Below, in pieces: positions 1-6,458 of a stretch of DNA of 33,503 nucleotides. Below the pieces are notes generated by a model, which did not search any database, was not told the origin of the DNA, and saw nothing but the letters and a program-made list of their open reading frames with translations. A program made the translations under genes and the position numbers. This DNA comes from Lentisphaerota bacterium (GTDB lineage: Bacteria; Verrucomicrobiota; Kiritimatiellia; CAIQIC01; Lenti-01): assembly GCA_012514035.1 (NCBI GenBank), contig JAAZBB010000012.1:1-33503 (forward strand), in the 5' to 3' direction. Positions within the stretch are counted from its first letter, which is position 1. Each line of letters opens with the position of its first letter.

Positions 1-249
1 CGGGAATTCGAGGAACACTTGGCGCCCGAAGCCAAGGCGCGTGAAACCCTGGTGATGGGCTTGCGGCGGATAGCCGGCTGGGGCCGGGACGAATTCCGGA
101 ACGCGACGGGTTTCGATTACACTGCCCTGCGGGGGAAGGAAATCGCCGAACTGGAGCAGCAAGGCTTGCTCGTCGTCGAACCCGGCCGGATCCGTCTCGC
201 GGAAGAGGCGCTGTTTGTCAGCGATTCCGTGTTTGCCGCTTTGGTTTGA
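1..249 (+). CDS. hemW: HemW-like radical SAM heme chaperone, C-terminal fragment (cut by window edge)
   Basis: The reading frame is open from base 1 and stops at 247-249, so only about the last 82 residues are present. They match the C-terminal winged-helix-like part of the HemW/coproporphyrinogen III oxidase-like family: a segment reading ARETLVMGLRRIAG, then a FDY/LRG stretch, and a closing block LFVSDSVFAALV like the usual family ending. The radical SAM domain with its CX3CX2C cluster lies upstream of the window. In the family, HemW binds heme and [4Fe-4S] and passes heme to respiratory or other hemoproteins; it is not itself the oxidase. Specificity cannot be judged from this fragment. 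Phrase repeats begin just after the stop. Confidence 0.82.
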   Translation, partial: REFEEHLAPEAKARETLVMGLRRIAGWGRDEFRNATGFDYTALRGKEIAELEQQGLLVVEPGRIRLAEEALFVSDSVFAALV

Positions 250-295
250 TCCTGCGCCGCCCGCGCCGGGACCTGGGACGATCCAACAGCCGTCT

Positions 296-368
296 CTCGC
301 CAAAGACGCGAAGACGCGAAGGAGCTACAGAAGGACGACCGCCGGCCACTTGGCGCTCTTTGCGTGAA
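296..368. repeat. Short-period phrase repeat with inverted partner
   Basis: GACGCGAAGACGCGAAGG (305-322) is a near-tandem of a GACGCGAA phrase. A similar phrase recurs in inverted form at 347-368 (TTGGCGCTCTTTGCGTGA), so the stretch can fold imperfectly. No convincing gene occupies 250-911; the ORFs there lack ribosome binding sites and run through repeats. Confidence 0.5.
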
Positions 369-430
369 AATTTCTCCGAAAAACGGGCCAAAAACACGAA
401 AAAAGCCGGTTTTCAGGCCGAAAATCGCGA

Positions 431-836
431 TTTTGGGGCCCGAAATGGCCCGAAAACGGCGTTTTCAGGCGGTTTTTCACCATTTTTAACCTGCGCGGTC
501 CGTTGCGGCTCGTTTCTGTTGAAGATTTTATGTCGGAAACCTATGCCGTAACAGCCGGTTCAACTACGAATCACGCGAATGGCGCGAATGGGGAAGGAGG
601 CCGACCACAGATGGCGAGTCTTCCGGAAAAATCAAGAGTCTGGCTTCCGTTTCCCATTCGCGATATTCGTTTCATTCGTAGTGCAGGCTGTTCTGTCCTT
701 TTCCCCGCTTATCCGTGCCATCGGTGCAATCCGTGGTGGATTTGGGCCCAAAATGGCGTTTTCAGGCGGTTTTGGACCATTTTTCACCTGCGCGGTCCGT
801 TGCGGCTCGTTTCCGTTGAAGATTTTTTGTCGGAAG
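431..836. repeat. Composite intergenic repeat, first locus (core, hairpin unit, core)
   Basis: A core block with GGCGTTTTCAGGCGGTTTT, CCTGCGCGGTCCGTTGC and GTTGAAGAT occurs at about 449-540 and again at about 746-836. Between them lies a unit (559-745) that opens with AACTACGAATCACGCGAATG and later carries its inverted form (ATTCGTTTCATTCGTAGT, about 665-682), followed by ATCCGTGCCATCGGTGCAAT. The 559-836 segment recurs nearly unchanged at 1599-1872. The arms are imperfect inverted repeats about 100 bases apart. Nothing here looks coding; the ORFs are open mainly because the repeats are GC-rich. Confidence 0.75.
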
Positions 837-911
837 CGTACCCTCGAAACGACAAAGCGCGAGTTTTATACAGGGCCATTCGAGCGAGACGTCCGCGACA
901 TAGGGGAATGC

Positions 912-1466
912 ATGAAAAGAAAATCGCTGTTTTTGATCTTCGGACTGGTTTATGGCTGTTTGCTTGCGCCGGCGCTTGCGCAAGAACCCCCGCCCGAACT
1001 CGTGGCCGTGACGGAAAAGCAGATGGGGTTTTATGAGAATCCATCGCAGGAGACCTTCGCGGAAATCGTCGCCGCCCAAAACGGCTTCATGCAATGGGCC
1101 CGCGAGAACATCTCGCCGGACAGAGTGGAGCACATGGATCGTTTGTTCCGGACTTTCGTGTCGTTCGCCTGGAAGCAAGGCGGCTATGCCGGATCCCCGT
1201 TTCCGGAAAAGGAAATGAACGGCATCGTGAAATCGGTATCGAAGGAAAAAATCCGTTCCCCTGAAGACCTCGATGCTTTATGGGCGGCATTTTTCGCGAC
1301 GGGCGAGGAAAAATATCTGGATCGCTTGACGGATGCGGCTTCGGTCCGGAATCCGATCATCGCCGGAGCGGCGAAATGGTCGCTTAATGCGAACTATCGA
1401 CAACGCCCGGCGGTAAAAGAGTATTTCGACCGGCAGCCCGGCAAGAAAGAGGCCATTATCCGGTGA
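912..1466 (+). CDS. Hypothetical secreted protein, 184 aa
   Basis: I do not recognise a family. The ATG at 912 is preceded by AGGGGA (902-907) and starts a typical signal peptide: basic MKRK, a hydrophobic stretch (SLFLIFGLVYGCLLAPA), and an ALA-Q cleavage site near residue 23. An in-frame start at 579 would read through the repeats and bury the signal peptide, so it is rejected. The mature part is polar and probably helical, with no cysteine pattern or catalytic motif that I can name. It stands alone between two copies of the same long repeat, with no operon partner. A periplasmic or exported protein is likely; its role is unknown. Confidence 0.65.
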   Translation: MKRKSLFLIFGLVYGCLLAPALAQEPPPELVAVTEKQMGFYENPSQETFAEIVAAQNGFMQWARENISPDRVEHMDRLFRTFVSFAWKQGGYAGSPFPEKEMNGIVKSVSKEKIRSPEDLDALWAAFFATGEEKYLDRLTDAASVRNPIIAGAAKWSLNANYRQRPAVKEYFDRQPGKKEAIIR

Positions 1467-1487
1467 TTTTCAGCGGACAGACGGAGA

Positions 1488-1572
1488 AAAACGACCACGG
1501 ATGACACGGAGAACACGGATTTTTCCCGAAAAATTCTTCCATCCGTGCCATCGGTGAAATCCGTGGTGGCTT
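1488..1572. repeat. CACGGAT phrase repeat with inverted arms
   Basis: CACGGATGACACGG followed by AACACGGAT (about 1496-1520) is answered by the inverted phrases ATCCGTGCCATCGGTG and AATCCGTGG (about 1542-1567). The arms could form a long imperfect hairpin. The right arm is the same phrase that ends each hairpin unit at 559 and 1599, so this is probably another member of the same repeat style, with a different left arm. Confidence 0.55.
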
Positions 1573-1598
1573 TGGGGCCGAAAATCCGGAAAAGGCCG

Positions 1599-1936
1599 TT
1601 CAACTACGAATCACGCGAATGGCGCGAATGGGGAAGGAGGACGACCACGGATGGCGAGTCTTCCGGAAAAATCCAGAGACTGGCTTCCGTTTCCCATTCG
1701 CGAGATTCGTTTCATTCGTAGTGCCGGCTGTTCCGCCCTTTTGCCCGCTTATCCGTGCCATCGGTGCAATCCGTGGTGGATTTGGGCCCAAAACGGCGTT
1801 TTCAGGCGGTTTTTGACCATTTGTAACCTGCGCGGTCCGTTGCAGCTCGTTTCCGTTGAAGATGTTATGTGGGAAACCTATGCCGTAACAGCCGGTTCAA
1901 CTACGAATCACGCGAATGGCGCGAATGGGGAAGGAA
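1599..1936. repeat. Composite intergenic repeat, second locus
   Basis: This is a second copy of the 559-836 arrangement: AACTACGAATCACGCGAATG at 1602, its inverted arm near 1700-1722, the ATCCGTGCCATCGGTGCAAT phrase, then the core block at about 1786-1872. It continues through CTATGCCGTAACAGCCGG, which also follows the first core at 541-558, into a third partial hairpin arm at 1896-1936. That last arm is cut short where the RAYT-type sequence begins, suggesting a later insertion or recombination point. Confidence 0.72.
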
Positions 1937-1941
1937 AGAGT

Positions 1942-1971
1942 AGGGGTCACGTCTAAACATATAACATATAG
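1942..1971 (+). repeat. RAYT-associated end motif (AGGGGTCACGTC type)
   Basis: AGGGGTCACGTC followed by AT-rich ACATATAACATAT sits immediately before the decayed transposase fragment. It resembles the dispersed GGGGTCAGTTCC motif at 3429, 15575 and 21197 (inverted), which suggests it is a terminal or recognition sequence of one family of REP-type elements. The link to RAYT elements is an inference from its position and from motifs I have seen beside such genes. Confidence 0.4.
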
Positions 1972-1982
1972 CGTGCTTTGCT

Positions 1983-2267
1983 GATAAGTTTCGTGCTCTG
2001 GTGGTGAAGGCGGTGGCGGAGGCGCGCGGGAAGCCGGAGGACCAGTAGTTGCATCAGCACGGGGATTGGGGTAAGTGGCGGTCTCTGAAACTGGCCAGGG
2101 AAGCCACGGGCATGACCTCGCCGGAGTTGGGCGGGGCAATGAGCGGAATGGATTATGCGGCGGCCTGCATGCTGAATCCTTTTCAGTCTTCAAATTCCAC
2201 CATCTGCTTGTCCATGGATCAACTTCCGCTAAGCCGGCGTTTTGCATCTGCCAAGCATCCTGCATAA
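1983..2267 (+). pseudogene. Decayed RAYT (REP-associated tyrosine transposase), DnaA_C-like tail
   Basis: Read in the frame of base 1983, the translation runs DKFRALVVKAVAEARGKPE, hits an in-frame TAG at 2046-2048 in a position where tryptophan would fit, then continues GDWGKW, LKLAREATGMT, LGGAMSGMDYAA. This is the C-terminal helical domain, related to DnaA domain IV, found in some RAYT proteins. The N-terminal Y1 nuclease domain with its HUH motif is absent, and the end drifts into unrelated residues before a TAA. It therefore looks like a 3' remnant. The region from 2268 to 2460 carries no gene I can support. Confidence 0.55.
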
Positions 2268-2460
2268 ACCAGACTCCACCCGCAAGTTGAAACTGAACTC
2301 CAGTTCACTAACTATCTGCCGCCCCGGTAATCCGCCATTGGTTTCCCCGACCGGATTTCCTATTATTGAGACGACACCCCCCCTGACGTATGCTTGGATA
2401 TACGGAATATAAGTCAGTAGAATAAATACTATTCGGGTAAAAAAATAGATTAAGAAATAT

Positions 2461-2652
2461 ATGCCGCATATTACCCTCCCAAAACATACGGGGATATTTC
2501 GCGTGGCAATCGCTCGAGCGGGAAATTATATCGTGATCAACGATAAAACGGGTAAAAGCCAAATAATCATCCCATGTCGAAACAAAAAAGAGGCGGATGA
2601 ACTTTGCGATAGACTAAACAAAGGCGATCACAAAGGGGAAATCTGGTATTGA
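2461..2652 (+). CDS. Hypothetical 63-aa protein, integron-cassette ORF
   Basis: A small basic/acidic protein with no membrane segment: an N-terminal strand-rich half (FRVAIARAGNYIVINDKTGK) and a helical C-terminal half containing NKKEADELCDRLNKGDHKG. I do not recognise a characterised family. The gene and its leader are clearly more AT-rich than the surrounding sequence, and the start at 2461 has no good Shine-Dalgarno sequence. The stop codon lies 7 bases before an attC-like site (2660-2773) in the same orientation, the classical arrangement of an integron gene cassette. Low GC, small size and unknown function all fit a captured cassette. Confidence 0.6.
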   Translation: MPHITLPKHTGIFRVAIARAGNYIVINDKTGKSQIIIPCRNKKEADELCDRLNKGDHKGEIWY

Positions 2653-2659
2653 TAACCGA

Positions 2660-2773
2660 CCCGAACAAGGGGGGCTTGGCTGCGCCCACAAGTTATCGCT
2701 TGGCATCGGCCTCCGCTCGTTGCAACACTATCGGGTACAATCCGTTGGCCGATCCAAACCCCTGACGTTGGGC
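2660..2773 (+). other. attC-like integron recombination site
   Basis: The site begins with CCGAACAAGGGGGG (2661-2674) and ends with CCCCTGACGTTGGGC (2759-2773). The final 7-mer GTTGGGC matches the core-site consensus GTTRRRY exactly. The outer arms pair (AACAAGGGG with CCCCTGACGTT, with the usual unpaired bases), and further in ATCGGCC (2705-2711) pairs perfectly with GGCCGAT (2747-2753). The left core (CCCGAAC) is a poor match to RYYYAAC. Length, layout and position directly after a small gene fit an attC site read on the plus strand. Confidence 0.65.
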
Positions 2774-2796
2774 AGTAGAATTCCGACTATTAACGC

Positions 2797-2825
2797 TTGA
2801 CGGTATTATCGCGTCGCGTTATGTT
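2797..2825 (+). promoter_or_regulatory. Predicted promoter of higBA
   Basis: TTGACG (2797-2802), a 17-base spacer and TATGTT (2820-2825) make a good sigma-70-type promoter. The -10 element ends only 6 bases before the higB ATG at 2832, so transcription would be expected to start at or next to the A of the start codon. No Shine-Dalgarno sequence precedes that ATG. The promoter lies 23 bases after the attC core. Confidence 0.55.
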
Positions 2826-2831
2826 CTTTTT

Positions 2832-3113
2832 ATGATCAAGTCATTCAGAGGCCCGGAGGCTGACAAGATATTCCGGCGGGAAGTTGTGCGGAAACTACCC
2901 CATGACATCCAGCGGACGGCGTTGCGGAAACTATGGATGATTGATGCGGCGCCGGATTTGATGTCGCTGCGGGTCCCGCCCGGGAACCGGTTGGAAGCTC
3001 TGGCCGGCAGCCGAGCGGGACAGCACAGCATTCGGATCAATGACCAGTGGCGCATTTGCTTTCGATGGAGAGAAGGCAACGCGCATGACGTAGAGATTGT
3101 GGATTATCATTAG
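2832..3113 (+). CDS. higB: HigB-type mRNA interferase toxin (RelE superfamily)
   Basis: The 93-residue protein has the HigB/'killer protein' pattern: MIKSFRG start, a middle segment with LRKLWMIDAA and LRVPPGNRLEAL, then HSIRINDQWRICFRW and a VEIVDYH end. Family members are ribosome-dependent endoribonucleases that cleave mRNA during translation and are neutralised by HigA. The toxin gene comes first, which is usual for higBA and unusual for most other modules. The stop TAG (3111-3113) forms part of the ribosome binding site for higA, so the genes are probably translationally coupled. It may be a cassette in an integron-like array. Confidence 0.88.
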   Translation: MIKSFRGPEADKIFRREVVRKLPHDIQRTALRKLWMIDAAPDLMSLRVPPGNRLEALAGSRAGQHSIRINDQWRICFRWREGNAHDVEIVDYH

Positions 3114-3123
3114 GAGAACGGAC

Positions 3124-3426
3124 ATGAGAACCAAGAAAATGCCCCCCGTCCATCCCGGCGAGATTCTCATGGAGGAATTTTTGACCCCCATGGGTATTTC
3201 CCAATATCGCCTGTCGCGCGACATCAGCGTCCCGCCCCGGCGAATCAATGAGATTGTGCATGGCACCCGCAGCGTGACTGCGGATACCGCCCTGCGGCTT
3301 GGGCGGTATTTCGGTGTCTCGCCGCAGTTCTGGCTGAACCTACAGGCTCATTTTGACCTGGAACAGGAACAGGACAGGCTCGGTGACCGGCTAGAGCAAG
3401 AAGTACAAGCCTATGCCATGGCCTAA
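3124..3426 (+). CDS. higA: HigA-type antitoxin (XRE helix-turn-helix)
   Basis: 100 residues. The start at 3124 is set by AGGAGA (3112-3117), six bases upstream; a longer in-frame start inside higB is rejected. It shows the HigA signature: VHPGEILMEEFLTPMGISQYRLSRDI, then PPRRINEIVHGTRSVTADTA and LRLGRYFGVSPQFWLNLQ, an XRE helix-turn-helix spanning about residues 20-75. The acidic/glutamine-rich C-terminal tail follows. HigA binds HigB and represses its own promoter in characterised systems. No attC-like site follows the gene; instead a dispersed repeat motif begins three bases after the stop. Confidence 0.9.
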   Translation: MRTKKMPPVHPGEILMEEFLTPMGISQYRLSRDISVPPRRINEIVHGTRSVTADTALRLGRYFGVSPQFWLNLQAHFDLEQEQDRLGDRLEQEVQAYAMA

Positions 3427-3428
3427 AT

Positions 3429-3454
3429 AGGGGTCAGTTCCGTAATCTAGTAAA
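3429..3454 (+). repeat. Dispersed GGGGTCAGTTCCGTAAT motif, copy 1
   Basis: AGGGGTCAGTTCCGTAAT followed by CTAGTAAA. Close copies lie at 15575-15600 (same strand) and 21197-21221 (opposite strand). All three occur within a few dozen bases of a gene's 3' end, which suggests a small mobile or REP-like sequence. Confidence 0.6.
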
Positions 3455-3498
3455 ATGAAAAGCGGGGGAGAAGGCGCAATTAAACGCCTGGAGGCCAG

Positions 3499-3535
3499 AA
3501 AAACGGCCGCGCTCTTTTAGGGCGCGGCCGTTTTG
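3499..3535 (-). terminator. Intrinsic terminator of hcp
   Basis: AAAACGGCCGCGC (3500-3512) and GCGCGGCCGTTTT (3522-3534) form a perfect 13-bp stem around a 9-base loop, with a T-run on either strand. It lies about 20 bases past the hcp stop on the minus strand. The symmetry means it could also stop transcription coming from higA. Confidence 0.85.
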
Positions 3536-3555
3536 GTTGGGTTTGTGAGTTCCGA

Positions 3556-5109
3556 TCACCCGGCGAGGGCCTTGAGGTCGGCGTCGGGGGTGGTGATGGG
3601 GGCGAGGCCGAATTTTTCGACCAGGACGTTCAGGACCGTCGGGGAGACGAACGCGGGGAGGGAGGGGCCGAGGCGGATGTTCTTGATGCCGAGGGAGAGG
3701 AGCGTCAGCAGGATGCAGACGGCCTTCTGCTCGTACCAGGAGAGCACCAGCGAGAGGGGCAGATCGTTCACGCCGCAGTTGAAGACCTTGGCGAGCGCGA
3801 CGGCCACCTGGATGGCGGAGTAGGCGTCGTTGCACTGGCCCATGTCGAGCAGGCGCGGGATGCCGCCGATGTCGCCGAGTTGGTTCTGCAGGTGGTTGAA
3901 GCGGAACTTGCCGCAGGCGAGCGTCAGGACGAGGGTGTCCTTGGGGGTCTTCTCGACGAACTCGGTGTAGTAGTCGCGGCCGAGCTTGGCGCCGTCGCAG
4001 CCGCCGACGAGGTAGATGTGCTTGAGGGCGCCGCTCTTGACGGCGTCCACGACCTTGTCGGCGACGGAGAGGACGGTGTTGTGGGCGAAGCCGGTCATCA
4101 GTTCGTAGGCGCCGGGCGATTCTTCCTTCCAGCCGCCAAGGGCGATGGCTTGCTGGATGATGCCGGAGAAGTCCTTGCGGCCCTGCTCATCCGCGGCGAT
4201 GTGTTGGACGCCGGGCCAGCCGACCTCGGCCGTGGTGGCGAGGTGCTGGATGTAGCTGGGACGCGGCGGCATGATGCAGTTGGTAGTGAACAGCACGATG
4301 CCGGGCAGATCGGCAAATTCCTTCTGCTGGTTCTGCCACGCGGTGCCGAAGTGGCCCTTGAGGTGCTTGTGTTTTTTGAGCCCGGGATACCCGTGGGCCG
4401 GCAGCATTTCGCCGTGGGTGTAGACGTTGACGCCCTTGCCCTCGGTTTGTTCGAGCAGCATCTTCAGGTCAAGCAAGTCGTGGCCGGTCACGATGATGAA
4501 CGGGCCGTGGTGGCGGGTAATGGATACAGGGGTGGGTTCAGGATGCCCGTAGGCGCTGGTATTGGCGGCGTCGAGCAGGGCCATGCAGGCGAGGTTGATC
4601 TGGCCGAATTCCATGATCAGGCCGAGCCATTCCTCGACGGAGTGGTCGTTGCCGAGGGCCTTCATGCCCTTCTGAAACCAGGCGGAGACCTTGGGATCGG
4701 TCTGGCCGAGGACGCGCGCGTGGTGGGCGTAGGCCGCCATGCCCCGCAGGCCGAACAGCAGCGTGGAACGCAGGGAGACGACGTCGGTGTCGCCGTGGAA
4801 CAGGTCTTCGGGCCGGTAGGTGTTGGCGCCGCCGGCGGCGGCGGCCGCATGCAGGATGCGATCGCGCATCGCGGCCAGATCCTTGGGATCGAAGTTGACG
4901 TTGGTGACGCACATGAACAGCGCGTCCATGAAGAGCGCCTCGGTCTTGGGGTCGGCGGGCTGGCCGTCCACCGCGCGGGCGAGGGTGATCATCGCCGCGG
5001 TGATTTCATCCTGGAGGTTGGCGACTTCGGGCGATTTGCCGCAGACGCCTTGCCGGGTGCAGCCTTTGCCGCCGGCGGTTTGTTCGCATTGGAAACAGAA
5101 CATGCTCAT
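3556..5109 (-). CDS. hcp: Hybrid cluster protein (Hcp; hydroxylamine reductase family)
   Basis: 517 residues, close to the usual length. The N-terminus MFCFQCEQTAGGKGCTRQGVCGK holds the CX2C...CX(7-8)CX5C cysteine set for the proximal cluster. Further on, EVPGHDLL-like ITGHDLLDLKMLLEQT, NGEMLPAHGYP-like THGEMLPAHGYPGL, TTNCIMPP, VGGCDGAKLGRDYYTE and ACGKFRFN contribute ligands to the hybrid Fe-S-O cluster. Family members reduce NO to N2O or hydroxylamine to ammonia, and Hcp has also been linked to S-nitrosylation. AGGAG precedes the start; an in-frame ATG two codons later is possible. It is the last gene of a minus-strand cluster with a ferredoxin-like protein and an Rrf2 regulator, suggesting a nitrosative-stress role. 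A repeat-filled gap of 198 bases separates it from the ferredoxin gene. Confidence 0.95.
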   Translation of the reverse strand: MSMFCFQCEQTAGGKGCTRQGVCGKSPEVANLQDEITAAMITLARAVDGQPADPKTEALFMDALFMCVTNVNFDPKDLAAMRDRILHAAAAAGGANTYRPEDLFHGDTDVVSLRSTLLFGLRGMAAYAHHARVLGQTDPKVSAWFQKGMKALGNDHSVEEWLGLIMEFGQINLACMALLDAANTSAYGHPEPTPVSITRHHGPFIIVTGHDLLDLKMLLEQTEGKGVNVYTHGEMLPAHGYPGLKKHKHLKGHFGTAWQNQQKEFADLPGIVLFTTNCIMPPRPSYIQHLATTAEVGWPGVQHIAADEQGRKDFSGIIQQAIALGGWKEESPGAYELMTGFAHNTVLSVADKVVDAVKSGALKHIYLVGGCDGAKLGRDYYTEFVEKTPKDTLVLTLACGKFRFNHLQNQLGDIGGIPRLLDMGQCNDAYSAIQVAVALAKVFNCGVNDLPLSLVLSWYEQKAVCILLTLLSLGIKNIRLGPSLPAFVSPTVLNVLVEKFGLAPITTPDADLKALAG

Positions 5110-5144
5110 GGGGGGGCTCCTGGTTGGTTTTCTTTTTATAGGGG

Positions 5145-5300
5145 TTGGGTTCAGGGTTCAGAGTTCAGGGTTCAGAATTCAGAAGGAGTTGTAGCCAGCC
5201 CCGGTGGGGCCGGTTCCTGAATGAACAGCCCCGCGCCCAGCGGGCGCGGCTACAATTGGGCGTGGGTTTCATTCTGACTCCTGACTCCTGAATTCTGAAT
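5145..5300. repeat. Palindromic phrase repeat between the ferredoxin gene and hcp
   Basis: The left side repeats a GGTTCAG/AATTCAG phrase several times (about 5147-5182). The right side carries the inverted phrase CTGACTCCTGAATTCTGAAT (5281-5300). Nested inside are GTAGCCAGCCCC (near 5191) and GGGCGCGGCTAC (near 5242), which pair across a GC-rich centre. The transcript between the two genes should therefore fold into a long hairpin, which could affect termination or mRNA processing within the operon. Confidence 0.6.
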
Positions 5301-5307
5301 ACTTTTC

Positions 5308-6012
5308 CTATTTCTCAAGGATTTCTCCTTCGGTGGAAATCGTCACGACCTGCCAGGGGATCATTTTGCCGGAGGCCTGGAGCGCGCGCATGGTGGCGTT
5401 TGCGATGCCGGCGCAGCAGGGCACTTCCATGCGCAGGACGACGACGCTCTTGATGTCGTTGGCCTGGAAGATGGCGGCGAGTTTTTCGGCGTAGTCGCCT
5501 TCGTCGAGTTTGGGGCAGCCGATGAGGGTGACCTTGTTGCGCATGAACATGCGGTGGATGTCGGGATAGGCGAAAGCGGTGCAGTCGGCGGCGATGAGCA
5601 GCGCGGCGTTCTGGAGGTAGGGTGCGCGGGGGTTGACCAGTTTGATCTGGACGGGCCAGTTGGTCAGTTGCGATGCGGGGGCATCCCCGGAGATGGGAGT
5701 TGCGGCGACGGGTGCCTTGGGAACGATGGTCTTGGCCATCTGGCCGGGGCAGCCGCAGGGGAGGGGCGGTGGGGACACGGTTTTGCGCGCGGCAACGGCC
5801 GCTTCGTCGTAGTCGGCCGCTTCGCGCTCGATAATCCGGATCGCGTTGACCGGGCAGGCGGGCAGGCAGTCGCCGAGGCCGTCGCAATAGCTGTCGGAAA
5901 TCAGCTTGGCCTTGCCGTTGACGAGTTGGATGGCGCCTTCGTGGCAGGCGCTGACGCACAGGCCGCAGCCGTTGCAGCGGGCTTCATCGATCGAGATGAT
6001 CTTGCGCTTCAT
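5308..6012 (-). CDS. Ferredoxin-like iron-sulfur protein with C-terminal cysteine-poor domain
   Basis: 234 residues. The ATG at 6012 overlaps the stop of the upstream regulator (ATGA); a longer in-frame start inside that gene is rejected. The N-terminus has two cluster motifs: CNGCGLCVSAC (CX2CX2CX3C) and CDGLGDCLPACP, where the usual second cysteine is leucine. That variant is common in related anaerobe proteins and may hold a [3Fe-4S] or a differently ligated cluster. A linker with CGCPG follows. The C-terminal half (about 125-234) has VPCCAGI and a QVVTISTEG end. It is likely an electron carrier or adaptor, perhaps for Hcp downstream. Confidence 0.85.
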   Translation of the reverse strand: MKRKIISIDEARCNGCGLCVSACHEGAIQLVNGKAKLISDSYCDGLGDCLPACPVNAIRIIEREAADYDEAAVAARKTVSPPPLPCGCPGQMAKTIVPKAPVAATPISGDAPASQLTNWPVQIKLVNPRAPYLQNAALLIAADCTAFAYPDIHRMFMRNKVTLIGCPKLDEGDYAEKLAAIFQANDIKSVVVLRMEVPCCAGIANATMRALQASGKMIPWQVVTISTEGEILEK

Positions 6013-6449
6013 GCGGTTTCCAGCTTGGATCTGTCGAAGGTGCGGGCGAGGCCCGCGAGGGTGGTGTGTTTCATGGTCTTGTGCAGGCGGTCGTTTTCGG
6101 ACTCGATCAAGCGGCCGAAGGCGCAGGTGCGGCCGGCGCAAATCTTGGGATCGAGCAGGCAGCGGTGGGGGCGCAGGGGTTCGCCGCCGGCGGCGTTGTA
6201 GACGTCGAGCAGCGTGATGGATTTAGGGTCGCGGGCGAGGCGGATGCCGCCCTTGGGGCCGCGTTCGGTTTCGAGCAGGCCGGCGTGGACGAGGCGCTGG
6301 ACGACCTTGGCGAAGTGGTTGTAGGAAAAGCCAAGGTTCTTGGCGATTCCCGGGGAGGGGCGGAAGGGACAGTCGCCGGTGTCGGCGAGCCACAGACAGG
6401 TGTGGATCGCGATGGACATCGATTCGGGGACGTTCAGGAGTCCGGGCAC
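6009..6449 (-). CDS. Rrf2-family regulator with three-cysteine cluster motif (NsrR/IscR-like)
   Basis: 146 residues, starting at GTG 6449 behind AAGGAT. The N-terminal winged helix covers about residues 8-80 and includes SYNHFAKVVQRLVHAGLLETERGP-type recognition and wing residues, then GGIRLA. Cysteines at CLLDPKIC and CAGRTC give the C-X6-C-X4-C triad typical of Fe-S-binding Rrf2 proteins; IscR and NsrR use slightly different spacing. Fe-S Rrf2 regulators sense NO or cluster status and repress their targets. Its place in an operon with hcp favours NO or redox sensing. It starts 9 bases after the DUF6448 stop and overlaps the ferredoxin gene. A dyad at 7081-7104 is a likely operator. Confidence 0.87.
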   Translation of the reverse strand: MPGLLNVPESMSIAIHTCLWLADTGDCPFRPSPGIAKNLGFSYNHFAKVVQRLVHAGLLETERGPKGGIRLARDPKSITLLDVYNAAGGEPLRPHRCLLDPKICAGRTCAFGRLIESENDRLHKTMKHTTLAGLARTFDRSKLETA

Positions 6450-6458
6450 GGGTGATCC

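Noticed and set aside
246..1036. Several ORFs within the left repeat tract
   Set aside because: They lack ribosome binding sites and their translations change with the repeat copies; the real gene begins at 912.
2305..2395. An additional attC-like site ending in CCCCCCTGACGTATGC
   Set aside because: The ending resembles an attC end but has GTA instead of GTT, and no pairing left arm can be found.
3880..5220. A 446-codon plus-strand frame opposite hcp
   Set aside because: Low-complexity Gly/Val/Glu/Leu-rich translation typical of the antisense of GC-rich coding DNA; hcp on the other strand is certain.
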